Origin: Ketobacter alkanivorans
Lineage (GTDB): Bacteria; Pseudomonadota; Gammaproteobacteria; Pseudomonadales; Ketobacteraceae
Assembly: GCF_002863865.1 (NCBI RefSeq)
Contig: NZ_CP022684.1
Span: 2,881,501-2,945,500, forward strand
Direction of reading: 5' to 3'
DNA: 64,000 nucleotides
Shown: positions 26,803-36,206 of the stretch, one piece after another
Numbering within the stretch: the first letter of the stretch is position 1
How the letters are laid out: every line of letters begins with the position of its first letter
Translations under genes and position numbers: made by a program
Notes under the pieces: model-generated
The model's database searches: none
Seen by the model: only the letters and a program-made list of their open reading frames with translations
Told to the model about the DNA's origin: nothing

Positions 26803-26938
26803 AACCGCAGTCAAAGTGTTCGAATGAAATATCACGATGTACAATCCAATTAACCATTATGGGTTGCAGGCGCTACGCTTATCAAAGAAGCTGCAACCTG
26901 AAGCTCTGCAATCATGTCAATCTTGGATGTGCAACACA

Positions 26939-29098
26939 ATGGACTGGATCAGTAAAATGATAAATGCTGCGCGATTCAGCATCGGGCGTGAATCATTGGC
27001 GGCGACCTTCGATGAAGAGCTGCATTTTCACGCTGGTTGGGTCTTGGTGTTCAGTTGCGCCATGTCCCTGGCTTGGCTACCGTACATCCCGGTAGATCGT
27101 GTCTTGCATCCCGAACAGCCTGTTATCGTTTGGCTGAGATGGTGCCTGGTGGTGATCAGTGTTGCCGTACTGCTGTTACGGCGAGTGCCTTATTTGCGAC
27201 AACGCAACCAGTATTTGATGACGCTGTGGGCATGCTATGCCATGACGGCAACAGGTGTGATCACCGGGCTCACCTCAGTTGATCCTACCTATGTGTCCGG
27301 TTTCGTTTTAGTGATTTGCCTGCTGCCTATGGTGCCGTTGCGCATACCTTTGTCCATCAGCATTTTAGTATTGGGATTGGCAGGTTTTTTTGGGGCGACC
27401 TATGCAATGGAGGTGGATCTTACCCAGGCTCGCGTACGTTATACGCTGAACGATATTATTGTGGCTTCGGTTATTGTTTTGTTCTTTATTTTTTTAATGA
27501 ATACCTACCGCTATCGCACCTGGAAAAGTGCAAAAATCATCGAGCGTGAATCCTCCCGCCGGGTGCAACAGGCGGATCTTGAAAATCAGGCCAAGAGTCG
27601 ATTCATTGCCACCATGAGCCATGAAATTCGTACTCCCATGAATGGCATAATTGGTATGGCGGAAATGCTGCATACCACCAGGCTGGATAAAGAACAGAAA
27701 AATTTTGTAGATGTTATCTCCTATTCGGGAAAATCACTACTGAATGTCATCAACGATATTTTGGACTATTCAAAAATTGAAGCAGACCGAGTCACCCTCG
27801 AGAAAGTTGAATTTAACTTTTATTCCCTGTGTGCGGAAGTGGCCACGGTATTCAAATCCACAGCAGGCAAAAACAGCATAGAGTTTGTGGTTTGTGTCGA
27901 TCCCAATATTCCGGCCAGAATCAAAGCTGATCCATCCCGTTTGCGTCAGGTGATCCTGAATTTGATTGGTAACGCCTTCAAATTCACACGCGTGGGGCGA
28001 ATTGAGTTAAAGGTTGAGAAAGGAAAAGACACACTGGATGGCGGTGAGCTGGAATTTATAATACTGGATACCGGTATCGGAATATCTCAGGCGCAACAGG
28101 CAACCCTGTTTAAACCGTTTCAGCAGGCAGACAGCTCCATCACTCGTGAGTATGGTGGTAGTGGGCTGGGTTTGAGTATTGCCAAATCATTGATTGAGTT
28201 GATGGGCGGAACAATCAGCGTCGACAGCGCACCACGACAGGGTTCTACGTTCAATTTCACAATGCATTACGAGGCCGCGTTGCCAGAACCGCAGAGTAAA
28301 CATTTGCTTGCTCTTAAGAATGTGAAGATCTTATTGGTGGGGCGTCCCAGTCATTATGGTATGGAGCTGACACGGCATTTGCAGTTCAGTGGGGTAAAGG
28401 TCAGCACCGAGCGTACTATCGTAGATGGAATAGAGCGGTTATACCGTTATACGGATGGATTTACCATGGCGGTGGTTGATCTTGATAGCAACAGCGATGT
28501 TGATCCTTTGCTGATAGAGCGCTTGCAGGAAACTTGTGGATTGTTATCTCTGGAGTGCATGGTGCTGACTTCTGATGAATACCCCCGCTACGGCTTTAAG
28601 GTTATTAATAAACCTGTATGTGCATTTCAGTTTACTCACATTCTGGCACAGGCACTGGGGAAAACGGATGAAAGTGACAGGCCGCCAGGTGATGTCAAGA
28701 CAGAGCAAGTGCTTGCCGATTGCTCAATATTGGTGGCCGAAGACAACGACATCAATCAGAAAGTGATTGCAAGCATGTTGGATAAATTGGGTGCGCGCTA
28801 TACCATCGCCCACAACGGCCGTCAGGCATGCGCTGAATACGCTTCCAAGCATGCGCAATACGATGTAGTGCTAATGGATTGCGAGATGCCTGTGTTGGAT
28901 GGCGAGCAAGCCACGCGACGGATACGAGAGCAAGAACGGGAACAGGGTTGGCCGCGTAAACCGATCATCGCACTGACCGCCCACGCCATGAAAGAACACA
29001 TTGATAGTTGCGTGGCGGCCGGTATGGATGATCATATTGCCAAGCCGGTGGAAATGTCGATCCTGCAAGAAAAGATACTGGCAGCGATCAAAAAATAG
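26939..29098 (+). CDS. Hybrid sensor histidine kinase with C-terminal receiver
   Basis: With the start at ATG 26939 the product has 719 residues; the frame opens at 26837. An N-terminal membrane region with about six helices (roughly 30-190) has no large periplasmic loop, so the signal is probably sensed in the membrane. Then come the phosphoacceptor domain (His228 in [12 protein letters not shown]) and the ATPase domain with the N box ([10 protein letters not shown]), G1 (DTGIGIS), F box (FKPFQQAD) and G2 ([12 protein letters not shown]). A degenerate receiver-like region follows (about 460-580), and a full receiver (about 600-719; Asp647 in LMDCEMP, Lys in AKPV). There is no adjacent response regulator, so it needs a distant Hpt or regulator. 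Confidence 0.93.
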   Translation: MDWISKMINAARFSIGRESLAATFDEELHFHAGWVLVFSCAMSLAWLPYIPVDRVLHPEQPVIVWLRWCLVVISVAVLLLRRVPYLRQRNQYLMTLWACYAMTATGVITGLTSVDPTYVSGFVLVICLLPMVPLRIPLSISILVLGLAGFFGATYAMEVDLTQARVRYTLNDIIVASVIVLFFIFLMNTYRYRTWKSAKIIERESSRRVQQADLENQAKSRFIATMSHEIRTPMNGIIGMAEMLHTTRLDKEQKNFVDVISYSGKSLLNVINDILDYSKIEADRVTLEKVEFNFYSLCAEVATVFKSTAGKNSIEFVVCVDPNIPARIKADPSRLRQVILNLIGNAFKFTRVGRIELKVEKGKDTLDGGELEFIILDTGIGISQAQQATLFKPFQQADSSITREYGGSGLGLSIAKSLIELMGGTISVDSAPRQGSTFNFTMHYEAALPEPQSKHLLALKNVKILLVGRPSHYGMELTRHLQFSGVKVSTERTIVDGIERLYRYTDGFTMAVVDLDSNSDVDPLLIERLQETCGLLSLECMVLTSDEYPRYGFKVINKPVCAFQFTHILAQALGKTDESDRPPGDVKTEQVLADCSILVAEDNDINQKVIASMLDKLGARYTIAHNGRQACAEYASKHAQYDVVLMDCEMPVLDGEQATRRIREQEREQGWPRKPIIALTAHAMKEHIDSCVAAGMDDHIAKPVEMSILQEKILAAIKK

Positions 29099-29651
29099 AT
29101 GCTAGATCTTCGCTGAATACCAATCCTTGCAAAGTGTGTGCTTCGATCAGTTTGCGATATTCATCGGAGCAAAAAATATTTTTGCCGTCGTCGAACTCAC
29201 TTTTGAACAACAGTAGATCTTTTACGGCGGCTGGATTGAATTGCAGTTTTTTAACATCAATATAACCGCTTTCCTCAACCGTGCGCACGCTGGATGAGTC
29301 AACGGCATCCATGCCGGTAGATCGGGTGATGTGTAACAACCAATAGGGAACACCTTCGCACTGCAAAGGTAGCCATTCACCGTAGGGGCTCAGGGTGTCT
29401 TTAAGGGCCTCATAGGCTCTTTGATTCACCACCAGCTGATCAGTGAACCACAGTGTTACATCGGGTGGCTTGGTAACGTTATGTTTGTCACTGTCGTCAA
29501 AAAATTCAACCGGTAATGGCTGCCAGAAGGTCTCCCACTGGGCTTGTTCCAGTAGCGAAAAGTAGTCTGTGCCGAAACTTTCTTCCAGTACATCGGGGCT
29601 GATATCAAAGCTCAGAAATCGTGATCGATCAAAACGCAACTTATAAATCAT
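29088..29651 (-). CDS. Imm11/DUF1629-type immunity protein
   Basis: The 187-residue protein shows the DUF1629/Imm11 pattern: DVTLWFTDQLVVNQRAYEALKD, LSPYGEWLPLQCEGVPYWLLHIT, DAVDSSSVRT, then DLLLFKSEFDDGKNIFCSDEY and a closing LQGLVFSEDL. Members of this family are immunity proteins encoded beside polymorphic toxins. Its ATG overlaps the stop of the AHH nuclease gene by four bases, which fits a toxin-immunity pair. Its 3' end overlaps the histidine kinase gene by 11 bases. Confidence 0.75.
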   Translation of the reverse strand: MIYKLRFDRSRFLSFDISPDVLEESFGTDYFSLLEQAQWETFWQPLPVEFFDDSDKHNVTKPPDVTLWFTDQLVVNQRAYEALKDTLSPYGEWLPLQCEGVPYWLLHITRSTGMDAVDSSSVRTVEESGYIDVKKLQFNPAAVKDLLLFKSEFDDGKNIFCSDEYRKLIEAHTLQGLVFSEDLASIF

Positions 29652-30256
29652 GACCAGTTGGCTCCCGCTGGAAGACCTTCTTCTTTTTTCATCATGACAT
29701 ACTCAGGAAACGTGCCCTGCTGCAAATGGCGGCCGATTAATTGCAGATCCTGTCGGAAGTTCTTCGGTTGACGGATATTCATCAGACGAAAGCGCAACCA
29801 GAAGAAGTAATTATAACGATGAATGCGTGAGTGAGGCACAGCTTTAGGGAACGCCGGGTGGGGGGTTGCGGCCGTGTTACTGGGTAGCCAGCAACCGTTA
29901 TCAGGGTCATCGATACGGATTTTCATGCGTGCCATCATGGCCCGTGTAACCACCGCGTTGTGGTGTTTGCCAGCAACGATGGCATGCGCATGACAGCTGT
30001 GAGGCCGGGTTTTGCCAACGGCCTCCAGATGGGCACCCAGTCGGCTGGAGTCATGCTGCTCAGCGCGCAGCTCGCCACTGTTCATCTCGGATGCTTGGGC
30101 CAAATACCGATCCAGGCCTTGTTGAACCTGGGCTGCAGTGATCAGGCGATTAATGTCGCTGTCGGTGATCTCGCCCTCTTTGTTAACGAAAGCGTCCGTT
30201 TCCCGATCCAGCAGGTTCTTTTCGTGAAAGGGAGTATCCCGGTCCGGTAGGCTCAT
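29648..30256 (-). CDS. AHH-domain nuclease toxin (HNH/EndoVII superfamily)
   Basis: The 202-residue protein has a C-terminal region (about 83-195) like the AHH group of HNH/EndoVII nucleases used as toxins in polymorphic and type VI effectors. His89-Ala-His91-Ala-Ile-Val stands in place of the usual A-H-H-I-V, followed by AVVTRAMMARMKIRIDDPDNGCWLP and a histidine pair in PHSRIHRYNYFFW (His142, His146). The N-terminal 80 residues are helical with no signal peptide, PAAR, MIX or Rhs sequence, so the secretion route is unknown. It is coupled to the immunity gene by a 4-base overlap. The deviation from AHH leaves activity open. Confidence 0.7.
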   Translation of the reverse strand: MSLPDRDTPFHEKNLLDRETDAFVNKEGEITDSDINRLITAAQVQQGLDRYLAQASEMNSGELRAEQHDSSRLGAHLEAVGKTRPHSCHAHAIVAGKHHNAVVTRAMMARMKIRIDDPDNGCWLPSNTAATPHPAFPKAVPHSRIHRYNYFFWLRFRLMNIRQPKNFRQDLQLIGRHLQQGTFPEYVMMKKEEGLPAGANWS

Positions 30257-30361
30257 GGCATGTCATCTTCAAATACAAAAGTGAATAGGCCCTAGCCTAC
30301 ACGGACAAAACTTAACCGAACAGTGACTATTTAACAAAAAACGAGCGTCCTGATGCCGTTA

Positions 30362-31795
30362 TTACTGGAACGGATTGCGAATAACCATCAGGCGCAGTTC
30401 GGTCATGTCCTCCATGGCCCAGCGAATGCCCTCGCGCCCCAGGCCGCTGTCTTTTACTCCGCCATAGGGCATGTGATCCACCCGCCAAGAGGGGATATCA
30501 CCAATCACCACCCCGCCCACTTCCAGCTCATCCCAGGCTTTTTGAGCCTGATACAGGTCTTTGGTAAAGATGCCAGCCTGTAAGCCGAAACGGCTGCCGT
30601 TGATGTCTTTGAGCACCTGATCGAAATCATCAAAGGGAGCTAGTATGGCCACTGGGCCAAAGGCCTCTTCGGCACAGACATCCTGCGAAGGGTCCACATT
30701 TTCCAGCAGTGTTGCCTGCAACATGGTGCCCTCGCGTTCGCCGCCGCACAGCAGAGTCGCCCCGGCTGAAACGGCATCGTTGATCCAGCCGTGCAAGCGA
30801 GAGGCTTCGCCTTCGCTGATCATGGGGCCGATGAAGGTTTGCGGATCTTTTGGATCACCACTCTTCAGGGCTTTGGTCTTGGTTACTAGCTTCTGCTTGA
30901 ACTCATCGTATACATTGCTGTGTACGTAGATTCGCTGCACGCCGATGCAGCTTTGGCCAGACTGATAGAACGCGCCGAAAATAATGCGGGCAACCGCATC
31001 ATCGATGTCCCAGTCCTTATCCACCACACAGGCGGCGTTGCCTCCCAGCTCCAATACCACGGGTTTTTTGCCAGCGCGGGCTTTTAGGGCCCAACCCACA
31101 TCCGGTGACCCTGTGAAGCTGAGGAGTTTCAGGCGGTCATCTTCAGTGAGCAGGTCGGCGCTGTCACGGCGACAGGGCAGGATGGAAAATGCACCTTTGG
31201 GCAGACTGGTTTCCGCCAGGATTTCACCAATCAAGAGCGCGCCGATGGGCGTCAGGCTGGCAGGTTTCAATACAAAGGGGCAACCGGCGGCGATGGCAGG
31301 TGCCACTTTATGAGCTGCCAGGTTTAATGGAAAATTGAACGGGCTGATGAAGGCGCAGGGGCCGATGGGCACCCGTTTGGTCATGCCACTGTAGCCTTTC
31401 GCGCGCGGGCTGATGTCCAGCGGAATGGTTTCACCATACTGGCGCGATGTCTCTTCGGCGGCAATTTTGAAAGTGTCGATCAGGCGGGTTACTTCACCTT
31501 TGGCATCGTTGATGGGCTTGCCTGCTTCAACGCACAAAGCGTAAGCCAATTCATCAAAGCGCTCGCGAAACCGACTCACGCAATGTTCCAGTACGGCTTG
31601 CCGCTCAAACATGGGCATCTTGGCCATAGCATCGGCTGCACCACACGCAGCGCTGATGGCTTGATCCAATACCTCCGGGGTGGCCAGTGGCACTTCGGTG
31701 GCCAGCTCTCCGCTGTACTTGTCGTACACCTTGAGATCTTTATTGGCGTAAATGGCCTCGTTGGCCAGATAGTAAGGATATTCTTTCTTCAGCAT
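30362..31795 (-). CDS. NAD(P)-dependent aldehyde dehydrogenase
   Basis: The 477-residue protein belongs to the aldehyde dehydrogenase superfamily: Asn154 (SPFNFPLN), Lys177 (VLKPAS), Glu249 (VLELGGNAA) and the nucleophile Cys283 (SGQSCIGVQRIY) are all present. It oxidises an aldehyde to the acid (or acyl-CoA). The GQSCIGVQR context and length are near the lactaldehyde, phosphonoacetaldehyde and non-phosphorylating glyceraldehyde-3-phosphate dehydrogenase group, but the substrate is not clear. It is the last gene of a three-gene operon with a thioesterase and an iron-type alcohol dehydrogenase, so it may finish an alcohol-to-acid route. Confidence 0.93.
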   Translation of the reverse strand: MLKKEYPYYLANEAIYANKDLKVYDKYSGELATEVPLATPEVLDQAISAACGAADAMAKMPMFERQAVLEHCVSRFRERFDELAYALCVEAGKPINDAKGEVTRLIDTFKIAAEETSRQYGETIPLDISPRAKGYSGMTKRVPIGPCAFISPFNFPLNLAAHKVAPAIAAGCPFVLKPASLTPIGALLIGEILAETSLPKGAFSILPCRRDSADLLTEDDRLKLLSFTGSPDVGWALKARAGKKPVVLELGGNAACVVDKDWDIDDAVARIIFGAFYQSGQSCIGVQRIYVHSNVYDEFKQKLVTKTKALKSGDPKDPQTFIGPMISEGEASRLHGWINDAVSAGATLLCGGEREGTMLQATLLENVDPSQDVCAEEAFGPVAILAPFDDFDQVLKDINGSRFGLQAGIFTKDLYQAQKAWDELEVGGVVIGDIPSWRVDHMPYGGVKDSGLGREGIRWAMEDMTELRLMVIRNPFQ

Positions 31796-31814
31796 GGGGA
31801 TACCTGTAAACGCT

Positions 31815-32255
31815 CTATTGTGCGATCAATAATTTTTCCAGTGCGCTGCGGATCTGGGCAGGCATGGGTACGGATTTGTTTTCTGCGCGATTCACGAATA
31901 CGTGAATAAAATCACCAAAGGCACAGGCTGTGTCTTCGCCTTTCTTAAAGATGCCCACGCCGTAGGTCACTGAGCTGTTGCCCAACTTGTTCACCCTCAA
32001 CCCGGCTTCGATCTCATCTGGATAGGCTATGCCGGATAGATAACTGCAGCTGGAATTCACCACATAACCGACCACGGGGGCATTCTGAATATCAAGCCCA
32101 CCCTGTTCGATTAAATATCGGTTTACTGCGGAATCAAAGTAGGAGTAATAGGTTACGTTGTTGACGTGACCATACACATCGTTGTCCATCCAGCGGGTGG
32201 TGATAGGATAAAACAATTTATAATCGCTGCGAGCGATGGGTTTGCTGTCTGTCAT
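31815..32255 (-). CDS. 4-hydroxybenzoyl-CoA-type (hotdog) acyl-CoA thioesterase
   Basis: The true start is ATG 32255 (MTDSKPIARSDYKLF; 146 residues), 25 bases after the alcohol dehydrogenase stop; the frame is open upstream to 32312. The hotdog signature ITTRWMDNDVYGHVNNVTYYSYFDS includes the catalytic Asp of the 4HBT/YbgC group. It hydrolyses a short or medium acyl-CoA; the substrate is unknown. The position between two dehydrogenases in one operon suggests release of a free acid in the same pathway. Confidence 0.88.
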   Translation of the reverse strand: MTDSKPIARSDYKLFYPITTRWMDNDVYGHVNNVTYYSYFDSAVNRYLIEQGGLDIQNAPVVGYVVNSSCSYLSGIAYPDEIEAGLRVNKLGNSSVTYGVGIFKKGEDTACAFGDFIHVFVNRAENKSVPMPAQIRSALEKLLIAQ

Positions 32256-32280
32256 AGTGGTTGCTTCGTATCCTTTGTCG

Positions 32281-33444
32281 TTACCAGGCCGCTTTATAAA
32301 TGGCAAGGGCATCTGCTTCAGTGACTTCTCGAGGATTATTCACCAGCAGGCGTTGTTGCAGCATGGCGTCCGCCGCTAATTTACTGATGAAATTCTCCGG
32401 CACCTTGCAGTCACGCAGCTTGTTGGGCAGTGCAACTTTTTCGATAAGTTTTTCGATCCAGGCAATCAGTTTGTCGCTGACCTCTTCATCGCTGCCTGAG
32501 GTGTATTCTTCTCCCATAATGATGGGGGCCAGCTCGGCATAGAGTGCTTTAGCGCTGGGTGCGTTAAAGCGCATTACGTGGGGTAATACCAGAGAATTAC
32601 TGAGGCCATGGGGAATATGAAAGTGGCCGCCCAATGGATAGGCTAATGCATGCACCGCAGCGACAGGGGCATTGGCGAAGGCCTGTCCTGCCAGCAGCGC
32701 ACCCAGCAACATATTGCTGCGGGCCTCCACATCACTGCCAATGCGCACAGCGGTTAATATGTTTCTGGAGAGCAAACGCAACGCTTCCCGCGCCAGCATG
32801 TCCGACACGGGATTCTTTTTATGGGCTGAGGTATAGGCTTCGATGGCGTGAACCATGGCGTCGATGCCAGTAGCGGCGGTAACCTGGGGTGGCAAACCTA
32901 CCGTCAATTCTGCATCCAGCAGCGCGATATCCGGCTGCAATACCGGGGATACCACCCCGGCCTTGGTGGTCTCACCGGTGGTTACGATAGCGATAGGGGT
33001 TACCTCGGAGCCGGTGCCAGCGGTGGTGGGAACCTGAATAAGCGGCAGCCGGGGCTCTTTGGCGTTACCGACTCCGTACATGTCCGGCAGGGCCTGTTGG
33101 CATTGTGGGTGGGATAGAATGGCCACCAGCTTTGCCACATCCATGGAGCTGCCGCCGCCGAAACCTACCACTAAATCGGCATTGGCTGTTTTGGCAGCCG
33201 CCACGGCGCTGAGCACGGTACTGTCCGAGGGATCGGGCTCAACCTGGTCAAACACCTCCACGTGCACGCCAACCGCGCTGAAGCTCGACAACACAGGCTC
33301 GAGCAGTCCGGCTTTGATGATGCCCGCATCGGTCACCAGCATGACGGACGCAGCACCTTGTTGCTGACAGAGAGCGCCCAGTTGCTTGGCGCTGCCGGGC
33401 TCGTTGATGATGGTACGAGTTGTAGAAAACGTAAATGCCTGCAT
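32281..33444 (-). CDS. Iron-containing alcohol dehydrogenase
   Basis: The start at 33444 (MQAFTFSTTRTIINEPGSA; 387 residues) fits the family better than the open frame to 33474. Motifs: the NAD-binding GFGGGSSMDVAK, TAGTGSEVTPIA, GIDAMVHAIEAYTS with a metal-ligand His, and GGHFHIPHGLSNSLVLPHVM with further metal ligands. It is a group III iron/zinc NAD-dependent dehydrogenase that interconverts an alcohol and an aldehyde or ketone. It is the first gene of the operon. Confidence 0.93.
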   Translation of the reverse strand: MQAFTFSTTRTIINEPGSAKQLGALCQQQGAASVMLVTDAGIIKAGLLEPVLSSFSAVGVHVEVFDQVEPDPSDSTVLSAVAAAKTANADLVVGFGGGSSMDVAKLVAILSHPQCQQALPDMYGVGNAKEPRLPLIQVPTTAGTGSEVTPIAIVTTGETTKAGVVSPVLQPDIALLDAELTVGLPPQVTAATGIDAMVHAIEAYTSAHKKNPVSDMLAREALRLLSRNILTAVRIGSDVEARSNMLLGALLAGQAFANAPVAAVHALAYPLGGHFHIPHGLSNSLVLPHVMRFNAPSAKALYAELAPIIMGEEYTSGSDEEVSDKLIAWIEKLIEKVALPNKLRDCKVPENFISKLAADAMLQQRLLVNNPREVTEADALAIYKAAW

Positions 33445-33546
33445 GAAGAAGGGCACCTCAAATAATGAACGCACAGATTTTACTATACTACCACGGTGCG
33501 TAATTGTGGATGGGCCATTTACGTGGCAGATCAGGCCAGCGATTGG

Positions 33547-34242
33547 TTAGCGTTTGGCCTCTAAACCGGTATCGTCCACGCGATACCACTTATCCACATA
33601 GTGGACCAGTGCGCGATGCAGTAACAGAATGGCTATGATCCCACTGTACAGGAATGCACTGTTATCACCCACTTTAGCCTCCATCAACAGGTGCGCTGAG
33701 GCCAGGATCGAGAGCAGATACATGGTGCGGTGCAGCTGGCGCCAGCGTCTGCCCATTTTGCGTCGAGCCCACTGCGGTGAGGTGATGGCCAGCAGAAAGG
33801 AGATCGCCCAGGCGCAAAAGCCAATCACCAGGAACGGTCGTTCTGCAAGATCATCCCACAGCCAACCAAGATTCCAGCCCAATTCAAGATGCAGATAAAT
33901 TGCCGCGTGCCAGCACAGGTAAAAAAAGCTGAACAGGCCCAGCATCCGGCGAGATTTAATCAGAAAATTCCAGTCTGCCAACCGTTTCCCATAAAGCAGT
34001 TTCATGCTTCGACATAAAAAACCAAGCCAGCGTCGCAGCGGGGTTATGGCCAACGTCAGCATCAAATACAGCAGCGCCCAAAACCCTGTTCGAGCGATGA
34101 GTGCATCAAAAGGGTTGAACCCTAACTGGGCCTGATAAATATCTTTGATCAACAGCAAGGCAGGGGCACAGCTGAGCACAAACAGCAGCAAGCGGAACCA
34201 ATGATCCTGTTGGTTGAACCAATTCAGTAAGCGTAGTCGCAT
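33547..34242 (-). CDS. msrQ: MsrQ, haem-binding membrane subunit of methionine sulfoxide reductase
   Basis: The 231-residue protein has the six-helix ferric-reductase-like fold of MsrQ (YedZ): RTGFWALLYLMLTLAITPLRRWLG, then RRMLGLFSFFYLCWHAAIYLHLE and WRQLHRTMYLLSILASAHLLM with haem-ligand histidines. It passes quinol electrons to MsrP in the periplasm. Its start overlaps the msrP stop by one base (TGATG), so translation is coupled. It is the last gene of a six-gene run. Confidence 0.95.
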   Translation of the reverse strand: MRLRLLNWFNQQDHWFRLLLFVLSCAPALLLIKDIYQAQLGFNPFDALIARTGFWALLYLMLTLAITPLRRWLGFLCRSMKLLYGKRLADWNFLIKSRRMLGLFSFFYLCWHAAIYLHLELGWNLGWLWDDLAERPFLVIGFCAWAISFLLAITSPQWARRKMGRRWRQLHRTMYLLSILASAHLLMEAKVGDNSAFLYSGIIAILLLHRALVHYVDKWYRVDDTGLEAKR

Positions 34243-35165
34243 CAGAAGTGTTTAGTCATATCCAGATTGCGATACAGATGCGCCACCTGTTCAGCGTAGC
34301 CATTGAACATCAGGGTGGGCTGTTTACGGCTTTCACCGAGGGGAACTTCCCGGCGCTGACTCCAGCGAGGGTGAGGTACATCAGGATTTACGTTGGCGTA
34401 AAAGCCGTACTCCTTAGCAGCGGCTTTTTGCCATGTGGTTACAGGTTGATCTGACAGTAACTCAATATGTTGAACAGCTTTTATGCTTTTGAAACCGTAC
34501 TTCCAAGGCACCACCAAGCGTAATGGTGCGCCATTTTGGGGTGGCAGATCGCCACCGTACATACCGGTAGCAATCATTGTGAGGGGGTGCATGGCTTCAT
34601 CCAGGCGCAGGGCTTCCTGATAAGGCCAATCCAGAACGGGCCGTCGCTGGCCAATCATCTCTTTCGGATTGACAATCGAACTCATGCGCACAAAACGCGC
34701 AGAAGAAAGAGGATTTGCCAGCTTGATAATGTCCGCCAACATTATGCCGCGCCAGGGTACCACCATCGACCAACCTTCGACGCAGCGGAATCGATAAATA
34801 CGCTCTTCTGTACACAGTTTTTTCAGCGCATCCAGGTCAAGTGTGATTGGGTTTTCGACTTCACCTGATATGCGTAAAGTCCAGGGCGACAGGGTGAGTG
34901 ATTTTGCCAAAATACGAATGGCTTCTTTGTCGGTGGAGAACTCATAATAGTTGTTGTAACCGGTTGCGCTCTTTTTAGGCGTAAGAGATGCACTATAGTC
35001 CGGGATGGTGATGCCAGGGGGGCATGTATCGGAGGCAAGAAGCGAGGGTGAGTATCCCGCCATCACAGCAGCCCCGGCCAAGCCTTTTATCAGTGAGCGC
35101 CGCCGTGCAAAGTCAGATTCGCTGGTGATTTCAGACGGCTGCGGTTCGGGAAATTCAAAAGCCAT
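34242..35165 (-). CDS. msrP: MsrP, molybdenum-dependent protein-methionine sulfoxide reductase
   Basis: The 307-residue protein is MsrP (YedY). It has a Tat signal (F-A-R-R-R-S-L-I-K-G, residues 19-28) and the molybdopterin ligand Cys128 (YRFRCVEGWSMVVPWRG). It also has PKEMIGQRRPVLDWPYQEALRLDEAMHPL and PLRLVVPWKYGFKSIK. It repairs oxidised methionines of periplasmic proteins using electrons from MsrQ. It starts 2 bases after the cytochrome c gene; E. coli msrPQ instead sit in a two-component operon, so the surrounding redox genes here are notable. Confidence 0.96.
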   Translation of the reverse strand: MAFEFPEPQPSEITSESDFARRRSLIKGLAGAAVMAGYSPSLLASDTCPPGITIPDYSASLTPKKSATGYNNYYEFSTDKEAIRILAKSLTLSPWTLRISGEVENPITLDLDALKKLCTEERIYRFRCVEGWSMVVPWRGIMLADIIKLANPLSSARFVRMSSIVNPKEMIGQRRPVLDWPYQEALRLDEAMHPLTMIATGMYGGDLPPQNGAPLRLVVPWKYGFKSIKAVQHIELLSDQPVTTWQKAAAKEYGFYANVNPDVPHPRWSQRREVPLGESRKQPTLMFNGYAEQVAHLYRNLDMTKHF

Positions 35166-35167
35166 AA

Positions 35168-35866
35168 TCAGTCCCGGATGGACTTCAAATGCAGTATCAG
35201 AGAATTTATTTCTGATTCAGACAATTGATCGCCCCACGGCGGCATGTGTTTAGAGCGACCAACCGCTTCACCGCCTTTGACGATAATCTCTTTTAAATAA
35301 GGATCAGGCAAACGGCTGGCAGTGAGATCGGCTGGCGGAGGTGTTTTCAGCAACTTGGCCATTCGGCCATCTCCTTCACCGTACTGACCGTGGCATAATA
35401 CGCAGCGCGTACTGTAAATTTGCTGACCCAGCTTTCGGTTGGCTGTGCTCTCTACATTCAGTGCGCTCAGCAGTGTGTAGGCTTCGTCTTTATTTTTACG
35501 TAACAGCAGAATAAAGTCAGATACGGATTCCAGTTCGCTCCAGCTAAGCTCTTTGCCAAAAGGCGGCATATACTGGGATATGTCTTTGAAATAAGCGCCC
35601 AGTACAGTCGCATTTAGAATGGATGCGCGGTCGGAGGCAACGCGGTGGTTGATCAGCGAAGTATTAGGATACTCTTTTAACCGCATGGGTAAAATGCCTT
35701 CCCCCATACCTTTATTGCCATGACATAACGCGCAGCGGGTCAGATAAACCTTGGCACCCAGCTCCAGGCTGGGTGACGGATCATCGTAACTTACTTCAGA
35801 TAGTGCTGTGGATGACATCCAGTACAGAAACCCGCTCAGGATCAATACAATTCCATGTGTTGGCAT
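35168..35866 (-). CDS. Di-haem periplasmic cytochrome c
   Basis: The 232-residue protein has a signal peptide (about 1-23) and two class I cytochrome c domains: Cys45-Cys48-His49 (CALCHG) with probable Met100 (YMPPFG), and Cys155-Cys158-His159 (CVLCHG) with a second Met in HMPPWG. It shuttles electrons in the periplasm, plausibly to or from the peroxidase and cupredoxin encoded upstream. The gap to the cupredoxin gene is 4 bases. Confidence 0.93.
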   Translation of the reverse strand: MPTHGIVLILSGFLYWMSSTALSEVSYDDPSPSLELGAKVYLTRCALCHGNKGMGEGILPMRLKEYPNTSLINHRVASDRASILNATVLGAYFKDISQYMPPFGKELSWSELESVSDFILLLRKNKDEAYTLLSALNVESTANRKLGQQIYSTRCVLCHGQYGEGDGRMAKLLKTPPPADLTASRLPDPYLKEIIVKGGEAVGRSKHMPPWGDQLSESEINSLILHLKSIRD

Positions 35867-35870
35867 GTGC

Positions 35871-36188
35871 TTATTCCTGAACGTTGATGGTCATTTTCAT
35901 TTCTGGATGAATGGCGCACTCAACTTCCACTTCACCTGGCGTGGTGAAAGTGACATCTCGTGATTCACCTTTAGGGTAAGATCCAAGGTCAAACATTTCG
36001 GCGTCACTCAGGCTGAAAACGTTGTGAAAAAACGCATCATTATTGGTGAACTTAACAGTGTCGCCGACTTTGATGTCTAAAGAATCCTGGGTGAATTTTT
36101 TATCCTTCTGACCTACTTCTACCGTTTCGGCCATGACCGAGGTGCTGATTACCAGAGAAAGGATTGCTGCTATGTTTTTTGAGGCCAT
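35871..36188 (-). CDS. Cupredoxin (plastocyanin/azurin-like)
   Basis: The 105-residue protein has a signal peptide (1-20, ending VMA) and a single type-1 copper domain: His55 (FFHNVF) and Cys91-x2-His94-x2-Met97 (CAIHPEM). It is a soluble periplasmic one-electron carrier, and might serve the di-haem peroxidase encoded 18 bases upstream or cytochrome c. It resembles plastocyanins and methylamine-type blue proteins. Confidence 0.93.
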   Translation of the reverse strand: MASKNIAAILSLVISTSVMAETVEVGQKDKKFTQDSLDIKVGDTVKFTNNDAFFHNVFSLSDAEMFDLGSYPKGESRDVTFTTPGEVEVECAIHPEMKMTINVQE

Positions 36189-36206
36189 GTTAACGCTCCT
36201 GTATGA

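Noticed and set aside
25924..26853. 309-residue plus-strand frame opposite the cation ATPase
   Set aside because: It lies antisense to the ATPase, with compositional bias from the opposite strand and no domain.
29088..30256. Type VI secretion cargo module
   Set aside because: No VgrG, PAAR, Hcp, adaptor or Rhs sequence is in the window; only a toxin-immunity pair can be claimed.
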